Source: Schizosaccharomyces osmophilus
Lineage: Eukaryota > Ascomycota > Schizosaccharomycetes > Schizosaccharomycetales > Schizosaccharomycetaceae
Reading direction: 5' to 3'
Length of the DNA: 64,000 nucleotides
Assembly (NCBI RefSeq): GCF_027921745.1
Contig: NC_079238.1
Span: 2,976,001-3,040,000, forward strand
Shown here: in pieces, positions 34,086 through 43,664 of the stretch
Position numbering within the stretch: the first letter of the stretch is position 1
Layout: every line of letters starts with the position of its first letter
Notes under the pieces: generated by a model
The model's database searches: none
What the model was told of the DNA's origin: nothing
Seen by the model: the letters and a program-made list of their open reading frames with translations, nothing else
Position numbers and translations under genes: made by a program

Positions 34086-34920
34086 TATTTATATTGTTTT
34101 TTACGAAAGTACGGACCTAAAAGAAACCCTTGATTTGCTTTTCTATACAGTTCACAAATCCCAAGGAGATACATAGGTCCTAGAATAAACAAAGAGAAAC
34201 TTGGAAATATCATTTCGTACCCCTGCAAAGAGGGTTGTTATGATATTCCCATTCATACGCTCCTTCTTCACAGGTCGCACCTATTGAAGCTTTGTTAGGT
34301 CGCGGTAACTGAAAGAGTACATTCCTTAGTTATTTTAATTTTCTCTTTTTACTTTTCTTTATTTTTATTTTTCTTTCTTGTCTGTGTGTCTAACCATGTC
34401 CTCTTTCTAGGAAAATCCACAGTCTTACCAAAGTAACTCCCCTTTGTATCACTGTTCGTCCTGCCAAGCTGCTCTTGGCGTTCAAGATGAGCAAGATGTT
34501 TGTGAAAGCGTCCGTCTGGATAAGTCTTGTATTATGATTAATGGTACTCGTATTCATCCTTCTTATGTCGTTACCTCTGAATTATTAACACTTCGCGAAT
34601 TGAACGCAGTCCACAAATTTTGTCTCACTGATCAGCGTAATACACTTTTCGTTTGGTGCTTCACTCCATATCTACCAGTTACCTTCTTTAACAATCCAAA
34701 ATTAACTGCTTCTTTTCAACAGTCACCTGTCATTACAGTCAAAACACTCTATACCTATGATCCACCCGAAAACTCGCAGGCTGACGACTGGCAGGATATA
34801 ACGTTGGTTCCTTCTGTTTTTCAGGAAATAAAAGATTTATTAGAGCTTACAACAAGCAGTTTTCCTTCTTCCGCTCAAAAGTTTCAGTTCTGGTATGTTG
34901 GTTTGCTCCCACGGTTATGA
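33557..34920 (+). CDS. Probable E3 ubiquitin ligase of the UBE3D/Ipa1 (HECT_2) family, two exons, 324 aa
   Basis: Exons are 33557-34021 and 34411-34920. The protein has N-terminal beta sequence (TLQVVIRCSPRIQNFDIVVP), a CRYC...C...CWAC set of cysteines near residues 90-120, and a second cysteine pair (YHCSSCQAALG) after the intron. Then come LYTYDPPENSQADDW and a C-terminal PSVFQEIKDLLE helix. This arrangement matches the HECT-like family of human UBE3D and yeast Ipa1, linked to mRNA 3'-end processing and cyclin turnover; I cannot prove ligase activity from sequence. The intron is 389 nt, very long for this genus, and holds a T26 run. I started at the ATG at 33557. It matches SPBC1734.10c in position. 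Confidence 0.75.
34061..34086. repeat. T26 homopolymer within the intron of the UBE3D-like gene
   Basis: Twenty-six T residues in a row, 40 nt after the donor site. Likely variable in length between strains. Confidence 0.9.
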
Positions 34921-35063
34921 ATTTTAGTGTTTATTTTTTTTTCTTCTTCTTTTTGGTTTTTAAATATCTATTAATTTCTTCTTCCTTTTCAATGTCCTGG
35001 TTGCAATTCATCACACATCTTGAATATTGTTTCTAGCATACAAGCATCATCAGTACAATGAGA

Positions 35064-36035
35064 TCAGGTATTCTTTTTTTCGTTTTTTCCAACAGTTTTT
35101 GCTTTAACCGCTGGCCGGCTATAGGCGTACGTTGCACTAGAACCAAATACCAAACAAGCTCCAAGCACGACCGGACCGCTCAGGCGATTACCGAATAAAA
35201 GAATACTCAAACAAAGACTTACGAATTTACGAATATTCAAAATGATTGTGACAGTTAATGCAGAGCTTTGGGAACCAAGGGAATTTACACCTCGTACGCA
35301 CAAGTACTGTGCCAATGTATTTAGACAAATATACCAAAAGGCTGGTGGCATACCAAATAAAACAAGATTGGAGCTTTCAGAGTCCGTGAATAAAAGCATC
35401 CATTGTTTTCGAATTGAACCCAATAGTGGTAGAAAGAAGGGAATTGAAAAAGCGTGAGTATAGAACAAACTTTCTCTCCAGCTAGCGTTGTATTTTTTGT
35501 ATGTGTCTTCCATAAGCAGTCCCATGAATGCACCAAGAAGCTGGGTTACCATTAATATCGTGAAGCCAATTGTAAAGTTCGTCGTTGAAGACATGTGTAC
35601 ATGAATGTCGTTTGTATTCCCAAGAACTGAAATTACAACACCGATGGTTAAAACAGCAACACTTATCATTTGCAATATTGTATACTTCTTGTTTGCTAAC
35701 ATCCACCCCACAGACATGGTAGTTAGCGGCCCACTACTTCGAAGAATTATATGTACGGGGACAGAAACGTCAAACCCCAAAGCAACGTTGTTTAAGACAT
35801 TAATACTAAAGAATAGGAAAACTATGCACATCCAGCGTTTCCTGGGTACATTGGGATTCTTCAGTGCAGAAGGGTTGTGTAATAAAAAATATAGCAGACC
35901 CTCTATTGCTATGAATACAAATTGAGAAAATGTAATCAATAACCCACTCTTCGGGTATTCTCTCACAATTGCTTCAAGAGTGTAAGCTGTAGAACAACAC
36001 CCTCCAAAAATAAAAGAAAGAGCCCCCAAAATCAT
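35064..36035 (-). CDS. Nucleotide-sugar transporter, UDP-GlcNAc type (SLC35B/Yea4 family), 323 aa
   Basis: A single exon from the ATG at 36035. The protein is almost wholly hydrophobic, with about ten transmembrane segments, and ends in a lysine-rich tail (KAKTVGKNEKKNT) that could serve as an ER retrieval or retention signal. GGCCSTAYTLEAIVREYPKSG near the N-terminus and the paired NVALGFDVSVPVHIILRSSGP segment are typical of the UAA transporter family that carries UDP-GlcNAc and UDP-xylose. Substrate is inferred from family. The gene converges with the UBE3D-like gene, 143 bp apart, and matches SPBC1734.09 in position. Confidence 0.85.
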   Translation of the reverse strand: MILGALSFIFGGCCSTAYTLEAIVREYPKSGLLITFSQFVFIAIEGLLYFLLHNPSALKNPNVPRKRWMCIVFLFFSINVLNNVALGFDVSVPVHIILRSSGPLTTMSVGWMLANKKYTILQMISVAVLTIGVVISVLGNTNDIHVHMSSTTNFTIGFTILMVTQLLGAFMGLLMEDTYKKYNASWRESLFYTHAFSIPFFLPLLGSIRKQWMLLFTDSESSNLVLFGMPPAFWYICLNTLAQYLCVRGVNSLGSQSSALTVTIILNIRKFVSLCLSILLFGNRLSGPVVLGACLVFGSSATYAYSRPAVKAKTVGKNEKKNT

Positions 36036-36547
36036 TATGCGGTTGACGAATTGTGCTAGGGTTCTATGCTCTCCGTTTAAATTTCTATAGAATTTTTATT
36101 TTTTTTAGGAGCCTTCTAATGAGCACTTCTGGAGGCCTATACAAGTTTTTACGTACCGAGTTTACTAGGTGCAAGGCGGCAGCGTGCAAGTTGGAATCAA
36201 ATCCTTGTTCGTAACAAATCGAATGCAACACATTCAAGGTTGAAATCAAAATGCGTTGAATTGGTAGTTAATTGCTTAACAAAACATCTAACACAGGATG
36301 ATCTTGTCTCCAATTATTGGTAATTTAATTTCAACCCTATACCAAGTAGCTGGATATAGCTAGTTGGTAAAATAAATTGCAGACTGAACCATAGTCAACT
36401 TTCCTCAAAAATTTCTACGTTTGCTTTTAATTATGTTCATTCAGATTCATCAAATAGTACAGAAATATTCATTAAAAACATGACCATGCGAATAAAAAGC
36501 TCATAGTGATCCGCAGGCAATGTACGTAGTAGCTAACATTATATATA
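36036..36547. other. Intergenic between the transporter and hse1
   Basis: Holds the transporter promoter and the hse1 3' region, both on the minus strand. No other feature recognised. Confidence 0.55.
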
Positions 36548-37888
36548 TTAATACCTTCTCATTTCCAACATTGACTGCTCATACAAAGCTTCATAATCTT
36601 TCCGGGCACCTAGCAATCGTTCATTCAGGTCCATTAATTCTTCTTTCTGAGAGGCATATTTTTCTATTAATCGTATAAGCTTCGGTCGTAAAATAATGGT
36701 TTCGTGATATTTAGTCTGTAATTCATCGTCATCAGCAGCTTCGGGTGGAGCCGACGATAGTATGTTTAGCAAATCATCAATCCTTGGAAGAGCATCAAAA
36801 GTAAGTTGTTCTGCTTTAAGCATCTGCTCCTTCTGCTCAGAGGTTGGTTCAACAATCCTTTCTACATAATTGACGGGGAAGATTCCAACTTTGTTCTTAC
36901 AAGAACCCTTCCACCAATCTTTAAAAACGCTTTCCAGAACTAGTATGACATCCCCCTTTTGGAAAGACAACTCACCAGGTTCAGAAGCAGCAAAGTCGTA
37001 TAACGCACGTACACGAGAAATCGAGGATGCTGAAGTCGTAGTTAAAGAAGTATCTTTAGGTTCGGTCGGTTGTTCTGAGTTCTTCTCGTCTTCAGTATGC
37101 TTCTGGCTTTCGGCTTCTTGGGCTGTAGCCTCTGATAATGACAGGGCTAATGCAAACTGTAATTCATCTTCCTCTTTTTTTAATTCTGAATTGTTCTTTT
37201 TTTGCTTGCCTGGTTTTTTGGGGGCTCGTAAATCAACAATGTCTTGTATTTGGTCAGTAAAAAACTCTGTAGTCAAGAAACATTCAACGTACCTAGCTTT
37301 CGAATTTCATCGCATGTTCGTTGCATTAAGTCCATGCTCGGATCATGTTGTAATACTGTTGCCCATTCATTAACCAAAACTGCAATTTTACTTTTGATTT
37401 GATTATGAGTGCTTGGACTCCCTGCTATGTGCAAAAGACTATCCGTGAATAAACGGGAAGCAATTTCATGTTGTGTCTTTGAATCACAATTCTTTACAAT
37501 AGCATCTGTCAACTAATAGACTTTGTTAGTAAAGAATCAGAATAATTGAATATTTATGGGTGTATAGACAGTATACTTCATAATTCTGCGTCCAAAAGAA
37601 CAGATCTCAAGATATTGAAGGTCGACTTACAGTTAATGTCAGTAATTGGACATTGGAATTTATAGAATTCAATCGTTTATCAAGGAATTGAATAGCACTT
37701 CGGCAACTAGTTGAAGTTTAAGTTAGTAGGTTCGTTTCTTGAATCACGATTGTGACATACGATTCTTCTGAGCTGCTTGACAGTAGATCGCACACATCCA
37801 TAATCAAATCCCATTTATCTTTAGTGTTCTTCTCATCGGTAGCTCGAAGGATTGCGGTCTGAATGGCCGATGGTTTTTCTCGAAACAT
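36548..37888 (-). CDS. hse1: ESCRT-0 subunit Hse1 (STAM homologue), four exons, 372 aa
   Basis: Exons are 37888-37761, 37706-37631, 37512-37293 and 37242-36548. The N-terminal VHS domain runs through exons 1-3 (AIQTAILRATDEKNTKDKWD, SAIQFLDKRLNSINSNVQLL). A ubiquitin-interacting motif (EDELQFALALSLSEA) lies at about 160-175. The SH3 domain (RVRALYDFAASEPGELSFQ ... GIFPVNYVERI) lies at about 200-255, followed by a coiled-coil GAT-like region. Hse1 pairs with Vps27 to sort ubiquitinated cargo on endosomes. Introns 1 and 2 have GTATGT/CTAAC/CTAG and GTAAGT/CTAAC/TTAG. Intron 3 has donor GTACGT; I use the AAG acceptor at 37243 (50 nt). A CAG 24 bases earlier would give a 26-nt intron, too short for this genus. 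The 372-aa product agrees with S. pombe Hse1. Confidence 0.9.
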
Positions 37889-38821
37889 GTTGGTAAAAAT
37901 GGAGTCTCGCAATCCTACAGTGCTGAACTTTTTATGCAGATAAAAAGCTTGAATGTTTATAGAATTAGAATTTTTACAAAGTAAAAAAAAGGAAAACGGG
38001 CCAATTTTTTTCGTAATTGATAAATGGCAAGTCTTAACGAAATGTGTTCGTGCTGTGCGTTTTCTAGCTGTAAAGCACTTGGAATATAAAAGCAATAAAC
38101 CACCAATTGCTCATATCAGAAGCAAGCAATCTCAGAAAGTTATAAATAATAAAATGTTTATATAGTACTGTGCTTCCGAACAAGGAAGACCTACTCTTGT
38201 CCGAAAAGGATTTACAATGTACTTTTGGGAAGGGCATCTGCGATACGTGGTCAGGACTATTGGCTTCATATTCGAAGATATAGCATTGGTTTTTATCATA
38301 AGTATTGAAGAATTCTGTAGATTTAGCTAGCAGTCTACCGCGTTTTGAGTAAAGCAAAACATAATGAATACCGGTTTTTCTACTAATCCGCATTGTTCCT
38401 CTTGATTCTTATAGTTTCTTTTTTTCTACTTTTTTTTTTTTGTTTAGCTTACTTGTTCTTAATCAATTTCTAAACTTTTTTATGGTACTTGTCTTGTTGA
38501 CTAAAACACAACACTTAGTAGAATTCACCGACAGGTTTCAAACTTAGGATCATAGCTTGTCTGGTAGATACAAATTACATCTTCAACAAAATATTTAATG
38601 TTTTGAGATTAACTAGTGCATGTGCTACTTTTCGATAAAATTGTGCACGATACTGCCTGAGAAATTCTGTTCAAGACGAACTTCTTCAAACAAGATAATC
38701 TCCCTTTTTCTTCTGATATATGTAGTTGCTGTTTTCTTTGAAAAATAAAAAAAGAAAAAATTCCCGGTTTTCGTCTGATCTATTGTTTGTTCGGGAGTTA
38801 CTGACAAAAAGATCCAATAGG
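37889..38821. other. Intergenic between divergent hse1 and trs85
   Basis: About 930 bp. It holds the two promoters and a 109-codon minus-strand frame (listed separately). No RNA gene seen. Confidence 0.5.
38064..38393 (-). CDS. Hypothetical ORF, 109 aa, doubtful
   Basis: The frame begins with ATG (MRISRKTGIHYVLLYSKRGR) and is open for 109 codons. The first 70 residues are mixed and basic and look more protein-like than most chance frames; the last 30 are hydrophobic and aromatic (IIYNFLRLLASDMSNWWFI), as expected from AT-rich noncoding DNA. It may be a spliced gene whose second exon I could not find, or chance. I recognise no family. It lies upstream of hse1 on the same strand. Confidence 0.25.
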   Translation of the reverse strand: MRISRKTGIHYVLLYSKRGRLLAKSTEFFNTYDKNQCYIFEYEANSPDHVSQMPFPKVHCKSFSDKSRSSLFGSTVLYKHFIIYNFLRLLASDMSNWWFIAFIFQVLYS

Positions 38822-40654
38822 ATGGACAAGCAATCAGAAACGACAGCGAAGACATCCTTTGATGAAAACTTTTCTAGTAGCTCTCTTCAAAATGATGGGA
38901 AGGAATCTCAGCACTCTTCAACACATGATGGATTGCATTCAGCCGAAGAATTGAGAACAATAATTAGAGAAGCATATGTTCCTAGAATATCTGTAATATG
39001 CTCTCGCGATGCTGACGAATTTGCGATTAGCAAGGGATTTCCGCAAGGATTTTGGGAATTACTTTATCCTTTTGGTGACCGTGTTCGTGGAAAAGTACGA
39101 AGACGTAATATGCAAGATAATATGGTTACTCTGGAAAAAACAAGTTTACAATTTGTTCCCGTGGACTCTTTAGAGTCTCACCTTAGTGATGTCCCTGTAG
39201 TATCCATACGTGACATATTGACGAGCAAAAATCGGACTCTCGTACTTCCTGAGGCGCCTTCAAAATATACGTTTGGTATCCACTATAAAAATTTGGAACG
39301 ATGGGCTTGGAATTTAGCTCACGAAGAAAGTTACGAAATGTCAACCGCTATGTATATCCGGCAACTTTTGACGGGTATGCCAGTAGCATCTTTTGAAACA
39401 TTTTCCCACCCTGTCGCACATCTCGTCGTCGTAACATCGCATAATCCGACTCCTTTCGAATCTCTGCGAGAGTTAATTAATTCACTCACTCAAATATCCT
39501 TCCCTGCTTTTGTTTCGAATGATATTATTTATTTCTTTGTTTATGTTCATGATGAGGATCAACATGACATTGAACTATCAATGGCTATATTCGATACAAT
39601 GCTACAAACTTTTGGGGAGAGAGGCTATTTTCTGCGATTACATTCACAAAAAGCTACTCTAGACTATGAACATACAATCCCCTTTCCTTGCTCTTCTTGG
39701 TTATCGGCTGAAGAGCGATTGCTAATGCTTAACGGCTCACAAAAAGAACAACATTTGCTTTTTGAATCGGACGCGGATTCAATAAAAAGATTAGTAAGTC
39801 ATATTGCATTCAATGGTGTTATTCCGCATCTAGATAAATGCATAAGAATATGGGATGATCAATACGCATCGCCTAGGCGTGGCTTTACAGGAAAGTTGTT
39901 TTTTGCTTCTAAAAAATTGATATCTACACAGAATAATTCCCATAATTCGAATTTTTTTGCTTCCTCTAATGTCTATCGGCCAGACTCGATAGAAGCGTAC
40001 CTTCGAAGGTTGGCAGATTACTCCTTCATGCTTCGTGATTACACACATGCCAATCAAATTTATGAAATTGCATCAAAGCAATATGCTAATGACGACGCTT
40101 ACTTATACTATGCTGCTGCTTCAGAAATGATTGTTGTTACAGAACATATAATACACCTTGACCGCCCTTACATGAGTTTAACCAACAAATTGCGTCTTAA
40201 CGAGTGTATGCAATCGGCTATGGAAAATTATTCAAATAAACCTTTTAATTCATACTATCACGCCGCTCGCTGCTTTCTTTTACTGGGTCAATTTTTGAGT
40301 AGCTTGCCTAATCCCAGAGTAGACGATGCTGCTAATTGGAACGCTGGTTTGGTGTTCTCAAAACGACTTGGTCCTGTAGGAAGGGCCATTATATTTCAAC
40401 AGACTTATGAGCTTTATAGACGGACTGAACGGACAAATATAGATTCTTCGACAGAAATGAAAAGGCATCGTAAAACAGCATTCTGGTGTATAATGGCAGC
40501 AGATGCTTGGTTACGTTGTCATATTTCTTTCCGTGCTAGACCTTTTGTAGATACTGCAAAGGAGTTTTACACTCAGATAGCTTGGCCGGATTTACAGGAA
40601 TGCACAGCCAAGCTGGACGATGTAGATATATCGCCTAAATCTCAAGAAAAATAG
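38822..40654 (+). CDS. trs85: TRAPP complex subunit Trs85, 610 aa
   Basis: A single exon. The frame is open upstream, but the first ATG is at 38822 (MDKQSETTAKTSFDE). After a Ser-rich N-terminus the protein reads REAYVPRISVICSRDADEFA, followed by ISKGFPQGFWELLYPFGDRV, the conserved N-terminal block of Trs85/TRAPPC8. Helical, TPR-like repeats fill the C-terminal half (YLRRLADYSFMLRDYTHANQ). Trs85 defines TRAPPIII, the Ypt1 exchange factor for autophagy and Golgi traffic. The position matches SPBC1734.07c. It converges on rhp18; an A36 tract lies between. Confidence 0.9.
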   Translation: MDKQSETTAKTSFDENFSSSSLQNDGKESQHSSTHDGLHSAEELRTIIREAYVPRISVICSRDADEFAISKGFPQGFWELLYPFGDRVRGKVRRRNMQDNMVTLEKTSLQFVPVDSLESHLSDVPVVSIRDILTSKNRTLVLPEAPSKYTFGIHYKNLERWAWNLAHEESYEMSTAMYIRQLLTGMPVASFETFSHPVAHLVVVTSHNPTPFESLRELINSLTQISFPAFVSNDIIYFFVYVHDEDQHDIELSMAIFDTMLQTFGERGYFLRLHSQKATLDYEHTIPFPCSSWLSAEERLLMLNGSQKEQHLLFESDADSIKRLVSHIAFNGVIPHLDKCIRIWDDQYASPRRGFTGKLFFASKKLISTQNNSHNSNFFASSNVYRPDSIEAYLRRLADYSFMLRDYTHANQIYEIASKQYANDDAYLYYAAASEMIVVTEHIIHLDRPYMSLTNKLRLNECMQSAMENYSNKPFNSYYHAARCFLLLGQFLSSLPNPRVDDAANWNAGLVFSKRLGPVGRAIIFQQTYELYRRTERTNIDSSTEMKRHRKTAFWCIMAADAWLRCHISFRARPFVDTAKEFYTQIAWPDLQECTAKLDDVDISPKSQEK

Positions 40655-40729
40655 TTTTTGATTTAGTTACTGGCTTGTTATTCATAATGAAGGTGTATAT
40701 TAATATTATTTTAGACGTTTTATAGTTAA

Positions 40730-40730
<1 letters not shown>

Positions 40731-40766
<36 letters not shown>
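40731..40766. repeat. A36 homopolymer between trs85 and rhp18
   Basis: Thirty-six A residues in a row in the convergent 3' region. It is T36 for rhp18. Probably length-variable. Confidence 0.9.
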
Positions 40767-40768
<2 letters not shown>

Positions 40769-40880
40769 TATATGTAAAAGTAAATAACATAAGTACCATG
40801 AAAATGTGACCGCAACCCTAAATAATGTGAATGCTGAAGTAAAAAGAGCACAGCTCATACTCGAGACGATTAGACAGATT

Positions 40881-41900
40881 TTAAAAAGCAGATTCATCAA
40901 CTGTTGTAGAAGAAGTTTGTTCATCCGGTGAAGAAGGAACAGATTTCTTGATAGTATTTTTGGCTTTTTGTACAAGGTCCGCGAAATCACCTGCGTAGGT
41001 AGACTCCCATTCGGTCCCTCCAAGCTTTTCCTTCGTAACTAAATTTGAGTTACTTTGTGTTTTCTCCCACTTGTGAAGCTGGGCTAGAAGTGCCTTCTTT
41101 GAAATCGGATGTTTCTGGTCCAAATTAGAGTTATACATAGTGACCCATTGAGCATGTCTTCTTTGTAGAATTTGTTTATTACCATCAGTGGGAAGGCCCA
41201 TCTCTGCTAATTTGGAACGTATTTTAGATTCAGACAGTAGAGCATAGGTAAGCTTGGGAATTCGAACACGTTCTGATTCAGGTAATTCTTTATTCATCAC
41301 CGGCGAGTTAATATTGGATTTTGACTCAGACTGTTTTTCAGCATTTCCTCGTGAAGGAGCCTTATTTTCAGTGGAGGATTGACCGGGACTTACTAGACAT
41401 GTATCTAAGTGGTGGTTTATTTCGGATTGAGATACTTCCCTCGAGCAAACAGGGCAAGCAACAGGGTTCTGAATTTTCCTTTTCTTTCTGTTTGTAGAGC
41501 TAGAAAGACGAGAGTTCTCACTCTCTTCCCATTCCTCAGTGCTAGACTGAGAATCCGGGACTGAATCGAGGTTCAAATTAGCTTCGGAAAGATCATCCTT
41601 TCGTAAAACCTGAATTAGATCCGCACGAATGGAACAAAATGCATCTAATATATCTTCCATTACCTTATTTTTTCGTAAACGACTTTCCTGTTCAGGAGCA
41701 CGACAAGCTGGACATATAGGATGCTCCCTTAAATAATCCCGTATACAGTAAGAACAGAAGGTGTGAGAGCAAGATGTTATAACTGGTCCTTTGAAAAAAT
41801 CGTGACAGATAAGGCATCTCATAGAGGAATCCAGTCCCTTTAGACGTGGCAGTTTTGTAAAATTCCAATCGGAAGGATCGGACGGATTTTGATTTTGCAT
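40881..41900 (-). CDS. rhp18: Rad18-type E3 ubiquitin ligase Rhp18, 339 aa
   Basis: A single exon from the ATG at 41900. A RING finger lies at residues 28-67 (CLICHDFFKGPVITSCSHTF, CSYC, CPACRAPE). A UBZ4 zinc finger follows at about 148-168 (CPVCSREVSQSEINHHLDTC), and a SAP domain at about 215-260 (KLTYALLSESKIRSKLAEMG). This is the Rad18 domain order. With Rad6/Rhp6 it monoubiquitinates PCNA for translesion synthesis. It is somewhat shorter than S. pombe Rhp18 (about 387), mainly in linkers. Confidence 0.95.
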   Translation of the reverse strand: MQNQNPSDPSDWNFTKLPRLKGLDSSMRCLICHDFFKGPVITSCSHTFCSYCIRDYLREHPICPACRAPEQESRLRKNKVMEDILDAFCSIRADLIQVLRKDDLSEANLNLDSVPDSQSSTEEWEESENSRLSSSTNRKKRKIQNPVACPVCSREVSQSEINHHLDTCLVSPGQSSTENKAPSRGNAEKQSESKSNINSPVMNKELPESERVRIPKLTYALLSESKIRSKLAEMGLPTDGNKQILQRRHAQWVTMYNSNLDQKHPISKKALLAQLHKWEKTQSNSNLVTKEKLGGTEWESTYAGDFADLVQKAKNTIKKSVPSSPDEQTSSTTVDESAF

Positions 41901-42262
41901 AACTCTAAAAATATACCACGAAACTTTTTCCTATTAAATAAATAAAATGTGCATAACAAACGGCTTGAATAAAAAGTGACCGATGCAAAAAAAGTGTTTG
42001 TTAAATGGAGCTTGTATCACGCGTCTCAAGAATGTCTAAATGCAGATTAAATGTAATAAACAAGTTCCAATTTCATAGATTCCGCATGTCCAGGAGGATT
42101 TTGAAGAAAAAGATCCAACGAAGCTGGTACTTAGAAGATATGTGCTTAACACGGTCGATTTACTTGGACTAAACACTGCACATTAGAGTAAGGACATTGA
42201 AGGTCGACGATTTTATTTTAGGAAAATTTTTCAAACTTGAATAAAGTATATTATTGTTAATA
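41901..42262. other. Intergenic between divergent rhp18 and spf31
   Basis: Shared promoter. It contains one ACGCGT at 42019-42024, which might be an MBF site. Nothing else seen. Confidence 0.5.
42019..42024. promoter_or_regulatory. ACGCGT (MCB-like) hexamer between rhp18 and spf31
   Basis: One core motif 119 bp upstream of rhp18, a repair gene for which S-phase control would be plausible. A single copy is weak evidence. Confidence 0.25.
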
Positions 42263-43056
42263 ATGTCAGATGTCGATAAACTCTTAAATCGCGTTGAAAC
42301 AACCCTTAATAAGGTAAGTTATTCTACAGTACTAGATCAGGCTTTTTTATGTAAAATATTAGACTCCTCTTTTAAAAGAAAAGGAATTTCTCTTTTCATA
42401 AAAACTTGTTCAGTTTTTTCTTTGCTTCTTCAGGCATCATATACAAACAAAGTCAATGTAATGCTAACAGATGACAGGGACGCGAAATAGAACGGATAAT
42501 TGCTTCTTTTAAATTGAATGCCTATGATGTCCTTGGGATTTTGCCTGGGATGACTGTGGACGATATCAACAATTTATATCGAAAGATTTCCCTTATGATT
42601 CACCCAGACAAAAATAGGGAAAACCCAAAGGCAGCAGATGCATTCAATATCTTAAAAAAGGCCCAGTCTGATTTGCATAATGAAAATATACGAGATTCGT
42701 TGGACTCTGCGTATACTACAGCAAGAAACCAACTGATTGCTGAAAAAAAGTTGAAATGGGATTCTGAGGAGGTGAAATCTGAAGACTTTTTATTTGATTT
42801 AAGAATCCGCTGGCGTGATATTTTAATTGAAGATGAAATTGCAAGGCGGCGAGCGAGACAATTGGAGTTGTCTTACCAACAGAGGGAACAAGCAAAGAAG
42901 GATGAGGAAACCAAGGACCGTAAACGAAGAATGGAATCGGATAAAGTTTGGGAAGAAACTAGAGATGATCGTGTAAACAATTGGCAAGACTACCTACATA
43001 AAACCAAGAAAAGCACCATAAAGAAGAAAAACAAGAAACCGAAGGTTTTGGGATGA
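42263..43056 (+). CDS. spf31: J-domain protein Spf31 (spliceosome-associated), two exons, 209 aa
   Basis: Exons are 42263-42313 and 42478-43056, with a 164-nt intron (GTAAGT, GCTAAC, ACAG). The spliced protein has 209 residues, as in S. pombe Spf31. The J domain sits at about residues 28-90 (NAYDVLGILPGMTVDDINN, HPD in MIHPDKNRE). A long charged helix follows, ending in a lysine-rich tail (KKSTIKKKNKKPKVLG). It is the DNAJC8 orthologue, found with spliceosomal complexes in the nucleus. Confidence 0.95.
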
Positions 43057-43664
43057 ACACATATGCATGAATGAATCGTAATTAGAGGTTGAATTGTGCC
43101 TTTTTTGTTTAACTATGAGCTATCTATTAAGTACGGTACTAATGAACATACTTGAACTGAAAATGAAAAAACATAAGTATGCTTTACACTTCGTACAATG
43201 TAAGGGCACTTTCCCAGCAATCATAAAGCCAAAAAGAAAATCTTATATAAAAGTATTCATATTTATACAGCATTCAAAGAAGAAGAAAAAAAATAAAACA
43301 ATAAAAAAAGTAAATTAACCGAAATTCAGTCGGAACATAAAGATAGGCACCAGCGTAAGCTTTTTTTGTTCTATACCCTATGAAGCGTTTCCAAAAACCT
43401 ATACTTTTATAAGTTTGACTTTAAAAGCTTGCCGCAAAAATACCCAAAGTAAGATATATCAAATACGCAAGGATACAAGCGATTAAATAAAGGCAATTAT
43501 TATGAGACAATTTTAAAGAAAGACTCTAGAAGTAAATGAATCCGCTTATTAACATAATATGCTGGTGAAGTAATTAGAGAAGTAAGCTTTTGCGCTTTTA
43601 TCGCCTCTAGAAAACTAGTTAAATATCACAATTAAAAAGCACTTTTTATCGTATTGAAACATGT
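43057..43664. other. Intergenic between convergent spf31 and anp1
   Basis: 3' regions of both genes, A-rich around 43270-43315. A 74-codon lysine-rich frame at 43094 reflects poly-A codons. Nothing else seen. Confidence 0.55.
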
